Source: Chitinophagales bacterium (GTDB taxonomy: Bacteria > Bacteroidota > Bacteroidia > Chitinophagales > CAIOSU01). Taken from it: a stretch of DNA of 64,000 nt. The notes beneath the pieces were generated by a model, which was not told where the DNA came from, did no database searches, and was given only the letters and a program-made list of their open reading frames with translations. The stretch covers positions 45,807 to 109,806 of the forward strand of contig JBBDNB010000026.1 in the NCBI GenBank assembly GCA_040877935.1, given 5' to 3'. Each line of letters begins with the position of its first letter. Positions within the stretch are counted from its first letter, which is position 1. Positions 9,695 to 17,269 of this stretch are shown piece by piece. The position numbers were made by a program, and so were the translations under genes.

Positions 9695-9710
9695 TCATTG
9701 GAATCAATGA
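9695..9710. promoter_or_regulatory. putative operator copy B (TCATTG-N4-CAATGA)
   Basis: Perfect 6-bp inverted repeat with spacer GAAT. Its centre is ~36 nt upstream of the putative -7 box of the kinase gene, close to the usual position of an activator site. Confidence 0.5.
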
Positions 9711-9737
9711 CAACTGCATTAATATTATTCAATGCTT

Positions 9738-9745
9738 TACATTTG
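9738..9745 (+). promoter_or_regulatory. putative -7 promoter box of the sensor kinase gene
   Basis: TACATTTG fits TAnnTTTG and lies 26 nt before the ATG at 9772. The upstream TTG start at 9754 would leave a leader of only about 5 nt. Confidence 0.5.
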
Positions 9746-9771
9746 CTTCCTGTTTGAACCCAAATAGATTA

Positions 9772-12700
9772 ATGACACTGTATCGTTTCACCCTTGTACT
9801 GATTTTTATACCATTTATAATCAGTGGACAGGTTCTATTGGACACTACTGAGCAGCGCGAAATATACCTGGATCATCTGGGTATTGAGGATGGTATGTCA
9901 CAGGGCATGATCAATGATCTTGTGATTGACCAGGATGGCTATATGTGGATAGCCACTAAAGAAGGGCTCAATCGATACGATGGAAAAAAGTTTAAGGTTT
10001 TTAGGCACAATCCAAAAGACCCATTATCTATATCTGACAATCTTATCACTAGTCTTTTTGTTGATTCCAAAAACAACTTATGGGTAGGTACAGATCTCAA
10101 TGGGCTCAATTTTTTTGATCGCAAAACTGAAAGCTTCAATCATTTCAACACAGATTCTAAACCCAAACAAAAGTTGAGCTCTAGTTCCATTGGAAAAATT
10201 TTTGAAGACCCCAAAGGAAATATCATCATTCAAACCAAGTCAGGGAATGGCTATGACATTTTAGTACCGGATTCTACAAACACTCCAAATAACTTTAGGA
10301 TTTACCCCATTCAGAATATTTATCCCGGTCTGAGAAAAGTAACAGGAAAAGACTGTTGTACCAAGCACCTTTATTTTAAATCAAATGGTGAGGCCTGGTA
10401 TTATGGTTTGGATTCAGTTTACAGCATACAAAACCCTGAATTGGAAAATGCTTCATATCATTCCTATCCAAATAATATCTCTTCTTCTGAAATCTATTTT
10501 GAAAACCAATTTATATTTGACCCGAAAACAGAAGATTTTTATCTCCTTTCAAACTCCATTATTGAAAAATATGACACAATCTCCAGGCAATTTCTCCCCT
10601 ATTTAAAACTGCCCTTAAGACTCACCAATATCCACGACCTTTTTATAGACAACAAGAGCCGCTTGTGGATTGCTTTTAGAAATAACAAATACTTGAATAT
10701 CAATTTGCAAGAAAAAAAGCTTGTTTCTTTCATTGCCAATTCAGAAGGATTTAATGAGCAAGGTTTTTGCTGTACTTTTTTTAAGCACCACGATCAAAAT
10801 GATAACCTTTGGATTGGCACAGGAGGTTTTGGAGCATTAAAGTGGTCTTCCGTTTCACAAAAATTTGAAACAATAACTATTAAAAACAATTCTGCCAATC
10901 TTGTTTGGGATTACAGGGTTTCAAAACCTGGATCGAAGGCCGTATTTTCCAAAGATATAAAGGAAAAGTGGGGCAAAATAAAAGATAGCGTTTCCCTAAA
11001 AGCAGGACATCAATTCGCCAGTAGGCAATCAAATATTACAATTGACAATAATGGTTTTATTTATGTCAACTTAATAAACACCAAAAGTGACAGCAATTTT
11101 TTGCTGCAAATTGATACCAATACTTATGGGGTCAATGTGCTCGAAATGCGAACTACGCCTATTGACAAATGGTATTTCACACCTATATTTATTGACAAAA
11201 AAAACAATATTTGGTACAGCGAGAGAAGCAAGGGGGATTCCTTACAATTATTCAATCATTTGATAGAATCCGATTCAATAATAGAATACACTGTTCCCGT
11301 TAAGCCTCAGGAAAGTGTTTATCGTTTTGTACATGATTGGTACGAAAATAAAAATGGCAGTTTTTGGCTGGGCACCACGCAGGGTCTGTTTCTTTTCAAT
11401 CCTGAAAAAAACAAGTGGAAACACTACCAGTATGATCCTTCCAATGACAGCAGCCTTTCGCTCGACATGGTATTAAGCGTATGTCCCGATCCTGCTAATC
11501 CGGAAAAATATATTTGGGCGGGAACCAATGGGAGCGGGTTGAACAGGCTCAATATCAAAACCGGAAATTTTACAATATTCAATGAAGCACAAGGTTTGCC
11601 CAATAATGTGGTCTATGCCATTCAAACTGATCATAAAAACAATCTGTGGTTGAGCACCAACAAGGGATTGAGCCATTTTAATATTGCAGAAAACAAGTTT
11701 GTAAATTACAATACCAATCATGGTTTAGCTGGGAATGAATTCAATCGCTATGAATTTAGCAAAGCCAGTGATGGCACGCTCTATTTCGGTGGTGTAAATG
11801 GCGTGGTCGCCTTTCATCCCAAATATTTTTATACGGATTCCACCTATTCTAACGCCATCATCAATCAGTTTAAAATCCTGAATACTAGTGTTAATTATAA
11901 AGACACTTTGATTTTTGAAAATGAACGCTTTTATCTAAAAAAGCCAATAGAGCAGCTCGAAAAACTGGAGCTCAATTACAATCACAGAATGTTTTCATTT
12001 GGATTTTCGGTATTGGATTTTACGGCTCAAAAGTCCAATAAGATCAAATACAAATTAGAAGGGTTTCACAAAGACTGGATCGAGGCCGATATCAATCACG
12101 AAGCTACTTTTACCAATTTAGATCCTGGATATTATACCCTGAAAGTATTGGGCTATAATAGCAGTCATCAATGGAGTGAAAAGCCCAGAACCCTTCAACT
12201 GACCATACTCCCGCCCTGGTGGGGCACCTGGTGGTTTCGGGGTTTTATGGTTTTCCTGTTCGCAGGAATTTTGTACTCCATATACCGATACAGGCTGGGC
12301 TATGTTTTAAGGATGGAAAGGATGCGCAACCAAATCGCCCAGGATCTGCACGATGATATTGGCTCCACGCTCAGCAGTATTTCCGTTTACAGCACGGCCA
12401 TTCAAAAGTCTGCAAACCAACTCCCCGAAAAAGTAAATCATATTTTGGGGAAAATAATAGAAGGCACTACAGAAACCATGGAGCGCATGAACGATATGGT
12501 CTGGGCCATTAAAGCCGATAATGATACTTTCAAGCAAGTGATTTTGAGAATGTATGCGCTAGCCGTGGATATTACAGAAGTACAGGGTATTCAACTGCAA
12601 TTCAATGCAGATGAAGCATCTGAGAATATTGAGATGAATATGCTGGAACGCAAAAATATTTACCTGATTTACAAAGAAGCGCTGAACAATACCATCAAAT

Positions 12701-12921
12701 ATGCCCAATGCGATATCATTGAAATCAATGTGCAGAGCATTGACCAAAAATTGCACATAGAAATTAAAGACAACGGCATTGGTTTCGAGACCGGAAAAAA
12801 CACCTACAATATGGGTGGCAACGGAATTGCGGGGATGCAAAAAAGGGCTCAGGAAATAGGAGCAAAGCTCAATATTCAATCAAAAATCAATAACGGGACC
12901 ACCATTCAGATCATTTTTTGA
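9772..12921 (+). CDS. propeller-type sensor histidine kinase (NarX/LytS-like output)
   Basis: 1049 residues from ATG 9772, which gives a proper signal peptide (MTLYRFTLVLIFIPFIISGQ); a TTG at 9754 would add six residues. The periplasmic part (~30-720) carries two-component-regulator propeller repeats (DGYMWIATKEGLNRYDG, NNLWVGTDLNGLNFFD, NNLWLSTNKGLSHFN). A Y_Y_Y domain follows (YKLEGFHKDWIEA, ~760-820), then one membrane helix (FMVFLFAGILYSIYRY). The cytoplasmic kinase has a HisKA_3 box (QIAQDLHDDIGSTLSS, His860) and an ATPase domain (DNGIGF, GGNGIAGMQKRA). It should phosphorylate the LuxR-type regulator encoded 61 nt downstream. Kinases of this build in the phylum often sense polysaccharide-derived or surface signals; the ligand here is unknown. 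Confidence 0.9.
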   Translation: MTLYRFTLVLIFIPFIISGQVLLDTTEQREIYLDHLGIEDGMSQGMINDLVIDQDGYMWIATKEGLNRYDGKKFKVFRHNPKDPLSISDNLITSLFVDSKNNLWVGTDLNGLNFFDRKTESFNHFNTDSKPKQKLSSSSIGKIFEDPKGNIIIQTKSGNGYDILVPDSTNTPNNFRIYPIQNIYPGLRKVTGKDCCTKHLYFKSNGEAWYYGLDSVYSIQNPELENASYHSYPNNISSSEIYFENQFIFDPKTEDFYLLSNSIIEKYDTISRQFLPYLKLPLRLTNIHDLFIDNKSRLWIAFRNNKYLNINLQEKKLVSFIANSEGFNEQGFCCTFFKHHDQNDNLWIGTGGFGALKWSSVSQKFETITIKNNSANLVWDYRVSKPGSKAVFSKDIKEKWGKIKDSVSLKAGHQFASRQSNITIDNNGFIYVNLINTKSDSNFLLQIDTNTYGVNVLEMRTTPIDKWYFTPIFIDKKNNIWYSERSKGDSLQLFNHLIESDSIIEYTVPVKPQESVYRFVHDWYENKNGSFWLGTTQGLFLFNPEKNKWKHYQYDPSNDSSLSLDMVLSVCPDPANPEKYIWAGTNGSGLNRLNIKTGNFTIFNEAQGLPNNVVYAIQTDHKNNLWLSTNKGLSHFNIAENKFVNYNTNHGLAGNEFNRYEFSKASDGTLYFGGVNGVVAFHPKYFYTDSTYSNAIINQFKILNTSVNYKDTLIFENERFYLKKPIEQLEKLELNYNHRMFSFGFSVLDFTAQKSNKIKYKLEGFHKDWIEADINHEATFTNLDPGYYTLKVLGYNSSHQWSEKPRTLQLTILPPWWGTWWFRGFMVFLFAGILYSIYRYRLGYVLRMERMRNQIAQDLHDDIGSTLSSISVYSTAIQKSANQLPEKVNHILGKIIEGTTETMERMNDMVWAIKADNDTFKQVILRMYALAVDITEVQGIQLQFNADEASENIEMNMLERKNIYLIYKEALNNTIKYAQCDIIEINVQSIDQKLHIEIKDNGIGFETGKNTYNMGGNGIAGMQKRAQEIGAKLNIQSKINNGTTIQIIF

Positions 12922-12930
12922 ATGATATTT

Positions 12931-12946
12931 TCATTGGATTCAATGA
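12931..12946. promoter_or_regulatory. putative operator copy C (TCATTG-N4-CAATGA)
   Basis: Perfect 6-bp inverted repeat with spacer GATT in the gap between kinase and regulator genes. Its centre is ~33 nt upstream of the -7 box at 12971, nearly the same geometry as copy B. Confidence 0.5.
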
Positions 12947-12970
12947 TATGAAATCCGATATTTTGTTCTT

Positions 12971-12978
12971 TATATTTG
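12971..12978 (+). promoter_or_regulatory. putative -7 promoter box of the response regulator gene
   Basis: TATATTTG followed by exactly 4 nt and then the ATG at 12983. If used, the mRNA would be leaderless or nearly so. Confidence 0.45.
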
Positions 12979-12982
12979 GCTT

Positions 12983-13621
12983 ATGGATATCAAAGTGATT
13001 TTATTCGATGACAATGAAAAGCGCAGGGAAAGCTTGCAAATGCTTATTGAGCTAATGGACAATATGGAATTTGCAGGTGCTTTTCCAGATTGCAGACATG
13101 TGCTGAAAAATATGGAAGATACCCAGCCCGATGTGGTTTTGATGGATATTGACATGCCCTTTGTAAATGGCATTGAAGGGGTAAAACTCATTCGGCAGCA
13201 GTATCAGGATGTAAAAATACTGATGCAAACGGTTTTTGAAGAGGATGATAAAGTGTTTGCCGCCATTTGTGCCGGGGCAGATGGGTATATCCTAAAGCAA
13301 ACCAATCCCCTGAAATTAATGGATGCCATAAAAGAAGTGCACGAAGGCGGTGCGCCCATGACGCCCAATATTGCCCGAAAAGTATTGCAATATTTCAATA
13401 AGTCCAATGCCTGTAAAGAGCAAACTTTTGAATTGACCAATAGAGAACTGGAAATCCTGGAGCACCTTGTAAAAGGCAACAGCTATAATATGATTGCTAC
13501 CGCTTGTGGCATCTCTTATGCTACGGTCAATTCGCATATTTCAAAGATTTACAAAAAACTCAAGGTAAAATCTTCGGCAGGTGCTGTTTCGATTGCAGTT
13601 AGAGAAGGCTTGGTGGGGTAA
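12983..13621 (+). CDS. NarL/LuxR-family response regulator
   Basis: 212 residues, the normal length of the family. The receiver domain (1-120) has the acidic pair DD at 9-10, phospho-acceptor Asp55 (VVLMDIDMPF) and the conserved Lys in GYILKQ. The LuxR-type helix-turn-helix is at ~148-210 (LTNRELEILEHLVKGNSYNMIA, ISYATVNSHISKIYKKL). It is the evident partner of the kinase upstream. The TCATTG-N4-CAATGA repeats before both genes are a reasonable candidate for its binding site, since NarL-type regulators bind short inverted repeats; this is inference. The start codon is decided by the close promoter box. Confidence 0.92.
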   Translation: MDIKVILFDDNEKRRESLQMLIELMDNMEFAGAFPDCRHVLKNMEDTQPDVVLMDIDMPFVNGIEGVKLIRQQYQDVKILMQTVFEEDDKVFAAICAGADGYILKQTNPLKLMDAIKEVHEGGAPMTPNIARKVLQYFNKSNACKEQTFELTNRELEILEHLVKGNSYNMIATACGISYATVNSHISKIYKKLKVKSSAGAVSIAVREGLVG

Positions 13622-13735
13622 TAATACCGATTGTGGTTTTACCAGCCTGCCCGGATGACAGGAATGTCGCCCAGGACGATAAATGCAAAGACGACAAGTG
13701 TCTTAACAAGCAATAAAATGCTCCTTCCCCCCCCA

Positions 13736-13861
13736 CCCGACCTATATGGTCGGGGGTACTTCAGCATAATACTTTAAGGAAATGCCTTTGCGGCATTAAA
13801 TAATTAAATTGGTATAACACCCCTTGCGGCTATGCAACTGCCCATGTGGGTCGCTGGTGTT
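13736..13861. repeat. intergenic hairpin cluster
   Basis: The 291-nt gap 13622-13912 holds no gene that I can see. It contains three stems: CCCGACC-N5-GGTCGGG at 13736-13754, AATGCC-N5-GGCATT at 13781-13797, and AACACC/GGTGTT at 13816-13821 and 13856-13861 enclosing CCCA/TGGG. The first or second may end transcription of the two-component operon. The GC-rich content differs from the surroundings and resembles a repetitive extragenic element. Confidence 0.4.
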
Positions 13862-13912
13862 GATGGGGCCTTGGTTAAGTTTCTATCCTTGAGATATATG
13901 ATTTGAATGTTT

Positions 13913-14392
13913 TTAATTTACAGGAACCAGTTTTTCTATATATACATGATATCCATTCCCGTGAAGTTCCAATCCAAAACCATAAAGAACAATTTCATTT
14001 TCTGAAAATTGTTTTATAATAGAACTACTTGAGTGAGTTAATGAAGAAGCATAGAGTTTCAAATTTTTATCCTCTTTATTATATTCCCATCTGTCAACCG
14101 CGCTACTACCAGAATATTCGATGCATTCAGAGCTATAGTATTTTTGATAAACACCATCTTTTTGAAATGACATAATAATCATTGAATCACATGGTTTCAA
14201 TAAGTATTCAATAGTTGCAGTTGTATCATCAGGATCAGTTGTCTCTAATTTTCTTACGTTACTGTTTTTAACCCACATCTTGGAAGTAATAATTTCTTCA
14301 AATGAGGGTTCAGCAATAATATTATCTTTCTTATTACATGATGAAACAATGATTATTAAAACAAGAATTAAAAATAGGCTTGCATACCTCAT
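13913..14392 (-). CDS. hypothetical lipoprotein
   Basis: 159 residues with a lipobox (VSSC, Cys19) after a hydrophobic N-terminus. The mature part begins with an acidic linker, then SFEEIITSKMWVKNSNVRKLE, and shows alternating beta strands (YLLKPCDSMIIMSFQKDGVYQKYYSS, RWEYNKEDKNLKLYASS), as in the small lipocalin-like lipoproteins common in this phylum. No catalytic motif is visible. It appears monocistronic. I cannot assign a function. Confidence 0.75.
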   Translation of the reverse strand: MRYASLFLILVLIIIVSSCNKKDNIIAEPSFEEIITSKMWVKNSNVRKLETTDPDDTTATIEYLLKPCDSMIIMSFQKDGVYQKYYSSECIEYSGSSAVDRWEYNKEDKNLKLYASSLTHSSSSIIKQFSENEIVLYGFGLELHGNGYHVYIEKLVPVN

Positions 14393-14498
14393 AATTTGAA
14401 TTTAAGTAATTAATATCATACTTCCTGCTTTTTTGAATTAATTTATTTCCCAATGCAAAACTTCTCGAAAATCATCCAGTAATATTGAACTCAAAGGT

Positions 14499-15095
14499 TC
14501 ATGATCTTGCGAATTTTAGCAAGGCTTGAAAATTACCATTATCTGCTGTTTTTACTGCGTGGAGATAGGCTTGTCGAGCTTCATTTGTTTTGGAGAACTC
14601 AACAGCTCCCCAAGAAAAGATTTCTTGTCCAAAGATTTTCTCAATGATAATATCCCCCATCAATCGGCTATGCCGACCATTGCCATTTGGGAAACAGTGA
14701 ATGCTCACAATTCTATGCTTAAAACGAATGGCCATTTCATCCGGGAGATAAGTTTTGTTTTCAATCCAAAATAGTCCGTCATTACAAAGCGTATGCAGTT
14801 GTGTGGGAATAAGATGCTTGTCAACACCAAGATTTTTATTTGTTTTTCTAAAGTTCCCCGCCCATTGCCAGACTTCTCCAAACATTCTTTTGTGAAGATT
14901 ACAAATGAATTTTTCTGACAAAATCCTTTCTTTTTTCAATGATATAGAAAATGCCCATTGCATGGCATCTTCAATATTTTGCTGCTCAAACTCGTCCAGT
15001 TCACCTTGTGTTGAAATACTGGGAATCAATAAGCCTTCTTTTTCATCTTCATCCAAAGGCGTTTGTCCGTGAATTTCATTGAAATTTAATCCCAT
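14499..15095 (-). CDS. Fic/DOC-family mobile mystery protein B
   Basis: 198 residues. The Fic core is at 133-144, HCFPNGNGRHSR; Fic proteins use this loop to transfer AMP or another phosphate-linked group to a target hydroxyl. The usual acidic residue (HxFx-D/E-GNGR) is Asn137 here. The N-terminal part (GQTPLDEDEKEGLLIPSISTQGELDEFEQQNI) and the upstream HTH partner match the mobile mystery protein A/B pair, found scattered in genomes and thought to behave like a mobile toxin-antitoxin-like module. Its start overlaps the partner gene by 10 nt, so translation is probably coupled. Activity and target are unknown. Confidence 0.85.
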   Translation of the reverse strand: MGLNFNEIHGQTPLDEDEKEGLLIPSISTQGELDEFEQQNIEDAMQWAFSISLKKERILSEKFICNLHKRMFGEVWQWAGNFRKTNKNLGVDKHLIPTQLHTLCNDGLFWIENKTYLPDEMAIRFKHRIVSIHCFPNGNGRHSRLMGDIIIEKIFGQEIFSWGAVEFSKTNEARQAYLHAVKTADNGNFQALLKFARS

Positions 15096-15544
15096 AGTGC
15101 TTTTGGTATTTCCCTTTTCAATTCGGCAGTTCTTTCTTCTATAGCATTTTTAATGCGCTTTTCGGTGTTTTCCTGATCTTCCAATTTCATTGTATTAGAA
15201 GTTCTGGAAACAATTTTGGTAGCCAGCACGCGTGCTCTTTTCTCGATTAAAGCATCCAAAGAACCATCCTTTGGCACAAGTCCATAGACCAGTTCCATCT
15301 CTAATACTTTAGCAGTATCGCGAAGGCTTTTAAGGGTGATGTTTCCTTCTCTCTCACGTTGTTCAATCTCTCTCGCACTCTGTTTGGTTATGGAGAGTTT
15401 GTCCGCAAGTTGTTGTAACGAAATACCTAAGGATACACGTACAGCTTTTAGCCAACCCGTATCTGGTACTGCGACTTTTTTAGCTGCTGTAAACCCTTTG
15501 AGCTTTAGCTCTAATTGTTCAATTTGTAGCTTCTTTCTGTTCAT
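15086..15544 (-). CDS. HTH mobile mystery protein A, probable autorepressor
   Basis: 152 residues. A helix-turn-helix of the XRE type is at ~28-85 (AVRVSLGISLQQLADKLSITK, ITLKSLRDTAKVLEMELVYG), with a charged helical tail. It is the first gene of a two-gene operon with the Fic protein. Three phased palindromic repeats surround its promoter (15551-15632), so it very probably binds them and represses its own operon, as an antitoxin would. Family membership (mobile mystery protein A) is assigned from the sequence pattern and the pairing. Confidence 0.87.
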   Translation of the reverse strand: MNRKKLQIEQLELKLKGFTAAKKVAVPDTGWLKAVRVSLGISLQQLADKLSITKQSAREIEQREREGNITLKSLRDTAKVLEMELVYGLVPKDGSLDALIEKRARVLATKIVSRTSNTMKLEDQENTEKRIKNAIEERTAELKREIPKALWD

Positions 15545-15550
15545 TTCGTA

Positions 15551-15632
15551 AGGTTATAACCTGACATAATATTTTCAAATGTAAGGTTATAGCCTGACAA
15601 AAACAAATTAAAAGTCAGGTTATAGCCTGACA
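15551..15632. promoter_or_regulatory. three operator repeats with 33-bp phasing before the mystery protein A gene
   Basis: Copies of AGGTTATAGCCTGACA lie at 15551-15566 (with AACC in place of AGCC), 15584-15599 and 15617-15632. Each starts exactly 33 bp after the previous one, about three helical turns, so all face the same side of the DNA. Copy 3 is part of the near-palindrome GTCAGGTTATAGCCTGAC (15614-15631) and copy 1 contains the perfect palindrome AGGTTATAACCT. Copies 1 and 2 abut the promoter on each side of the -7 box. Confidence 0.75.
15576..15607 (-). promoter_or_regulatory. promoter of the mystery protein A/B operon
   Basis: On the minus strand TTTG (15607-15604), a 20-nt spacer and TACATTTG (15583-15576) match the Bacteroidota TTG-N17-23-TAnnTTTG promoter. 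Operator 2 fills the spacer, operator 1 lies just past the start of transcription and operator 3 upstream, a layout suited to repression. Confidence 0.65.
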
Positions 15633-15710
15633 AAATGTAGGTTTCCTTGTTCAAAAAAGTAAAGTTATTGGTTTACTTTTTGGTGATTTGGTTAAACATA
15701 TTTGTTTACT

Positions 15711-17090
15711 TTACTTCCCAATACAAAACTTCCCGAAAATCGTCCCGAGGATATCTTCGTCCACATCAATGGCTCCAGTGATTTGGCCCAGGGCGTTGAG
15801 TGCCGTGCGAATGTCCAAAGCCAACAATTCGCCAGATACTCCGAATCCAATGGCATTCATAACTTCCTGTAGAGCTTTTTGGGATTTCTTTAGGGCTTCG
15901 TAATGGCGGGCATTATTGACCAGCACATCGTGTTCTTCGGTTTGCTTTGCGGCCATTAAATCGTAGAGCGCAGCTTTCACTTTTTCGGTATCGGTCTCTT
16001 TTTTATTGCTGATAAAAAGTACTTCGGGAATGCTTTTGAATTTATCCCGGGCTTTTTCCAAACCCAAAAGATCGGTTTTGGTGCCGATCAAAAGATAGGG
16101 CAAAGGGCCAATCTCCAATTTTTCCAAATCGGCTTTTACGGTGTCCGCATCCATTTCCACGGTATCAAACAAATAGAGCAAAACAGCAGAGCTTTTGATT
16201 TTTTCCATAGTGCGCTCCACCCCGATTTTCTCAATGGCATCCGATGCCTCGCGAATCCCTGCAGTATCGATCAGGCGGAAAAGTACGCCCTCAATATTCA
16301 GCACTTCCTCTATGCTGTCGCGCGTTGTTCCGGCAATATCGGAAACAATGGCGCGCTCCTCGTCCAGCAGATTGTTCATCAAGGTGGACTTGCCCGCATT
16401 GGGGCGTCCGGCAATTACGGTATTGACACCGTTTTTCAGCACATTACCCAATTGAAAGGATCGAATCAGTTTTTGGGTCAGGCTTTGTATTTCCTCCACC
16501 AATTTCACCAACTCATCCCGATTGGCAAATTCCACATCTTCTTCTGAAAAATCCAGTTCCAATTCTATCATGGAAGCAAAGTGGATCAACTGCTCGCGTA
16601 GGTTTTTGATTTTCCCGGAAAAGCCACCCCGCATTTGATTCAAGGCCATTTGTTGGGAAGCTGCTGAATTGGATTCTATCAAATCGGCCACCGCTTCTGC
16701 CTGTGATAAATCGATGCGGCCATTCAGGAAAGCGCGCATGGTAAATTCGCCAGGGCCTGCCATTTTCGCTCCCTGATCCAGCAAAACCTGCACCACTCGG
16801 CTCACGATATAGGGCGAACCGTGGGTAGAGATTTCAATGGAATCTTCCGTGGTATAGGATTTGGGCGCGCGAAAAACTGCCAGCATCACTTCATCAATGA
16901 TTTCCTCGCCTTCTTTGATAAAGCCATAATGCAAAGTATGCGAGGCCACTTTGCTCAAATCTGCTCCCTTGAAAACCGACTGCACGATTTTGAAAGTATC
17001 CGGTCCGCTTACACGCACCATACTCACCGCGCCTACTCCAGAGGGGGTGGCCTGTGCTACTATGGTCGATTCCAGATCAGGTTGCATCAT
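15711..17090 (-). CDS. mnmE: tRNA uridine-5-carboxymethylaminomethyl modification GTPase
   Basis: 459 residues, full length. MnmE works with MnmG to modify U34 in the anticodon of several tRNAs. The N-terminal folate-binding domain is at 1-120 (TIVAQATPSGVGAVSMVRVSG). The GTPase is inserted in a helical domain: P-loop GRPNAGKST (~227-235), DIAGTTRD, DTAGIR and TKTD. The C-terminus carries the required Cys motif FGKFCIGK. A TAACTTTG box ends 4 nt before the first ATG (17090), so the mRNA may be leaderless; a second ATG follows directly. It is transcribed divergently from glpD. Confidence 0.97.
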   Translation of the reverse strand: MMQPDLESTIVAQATPSGVGAVSMVRVSGPDTFKIVQSVFKGADLSKVASHTLHYGFIKEGEEIIDEVMLAVFRAPKSYTTEDSIEISTHGSPYIVSRVVQVLLDQGAKMAGPGEFTMRAFLNGRIDLSQAEAVADLIESNSAASQQMALNQMRGGFSGKIKNLREQLIHFASMIELELDFSEEDVEFANRDELVKLVEEIQSLTQKLIRSFQLGNVLKNGVNTVIAGRPNAGKSTLMNNLLDEERAIVSDIAGTTRDSIEEVLNIEGVLFRLIDTAGIREASDAIEKIGVERTMEKIKSSAVLLYLFDTVEMDADTVKADLEKLEIGPLPYLLIGTKTDLLGLEKARDKFKSIPEVLFISNKKETDTEKVKAALYDLMAAKQTEEHDVLVNNARHYEALKKSQKALQEVMNAIGFGVSGELLALDIRTALNALGQITGAIDVDEDILGTIFGKFCIGK

Positions 17091-17094
17091 AATG

Positions 17095-17102
17095 CAAAGT
17101 TA
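17095..17102 (-). promoter_or_regulatory. putative -7 promoter box of mnmE
   Basis: Minus-strand TAACTTTG, then CATT, then ATG at 17090. The 4-nt spacing leaves no room for a ribosome binding site. Confidence 0.5.
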
Positions 17103-17225
17103 GCTTGAAATAAGTGAAATTGTTGAAAAAGGCGTAAGTGAGTGCACAAGTTCAGTCAAAAGCTACCCAATTCTTTAGTGCACTTAAAACTTTAGCACAC
17201 TTTAGGCACTGATTACTGAAAACAT

Positions 17226-17233
17226 TAGCTTTG
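17226..17233 (+). promoter_or_regulatory. putative -7 promoter box of glpD
   Basis: TAGCTTTG fits TAnnTTTG and overlaps the possible TTG start at 17231. This argues for the downstream ATG at 17270 as the true start. Confidence 0.5.
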
Positions 17234-17269
17234 CAGCAAAATTCAAGTGCTGCCACTTACACACATCCT

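Noticed and set aside
13622..13912. tRNA or other known RNA gene in the GC-rich gap
   Set aside because: The stems do not form a cloverleaf and there are no conserved T-loop or anticodon features.
17231..17269. TTG start of glpD adding 13 residues
   Set aside because: It lies inside the TAGCTTTG promoter box; the ATG at 17270 precedes the normal N-terminus.
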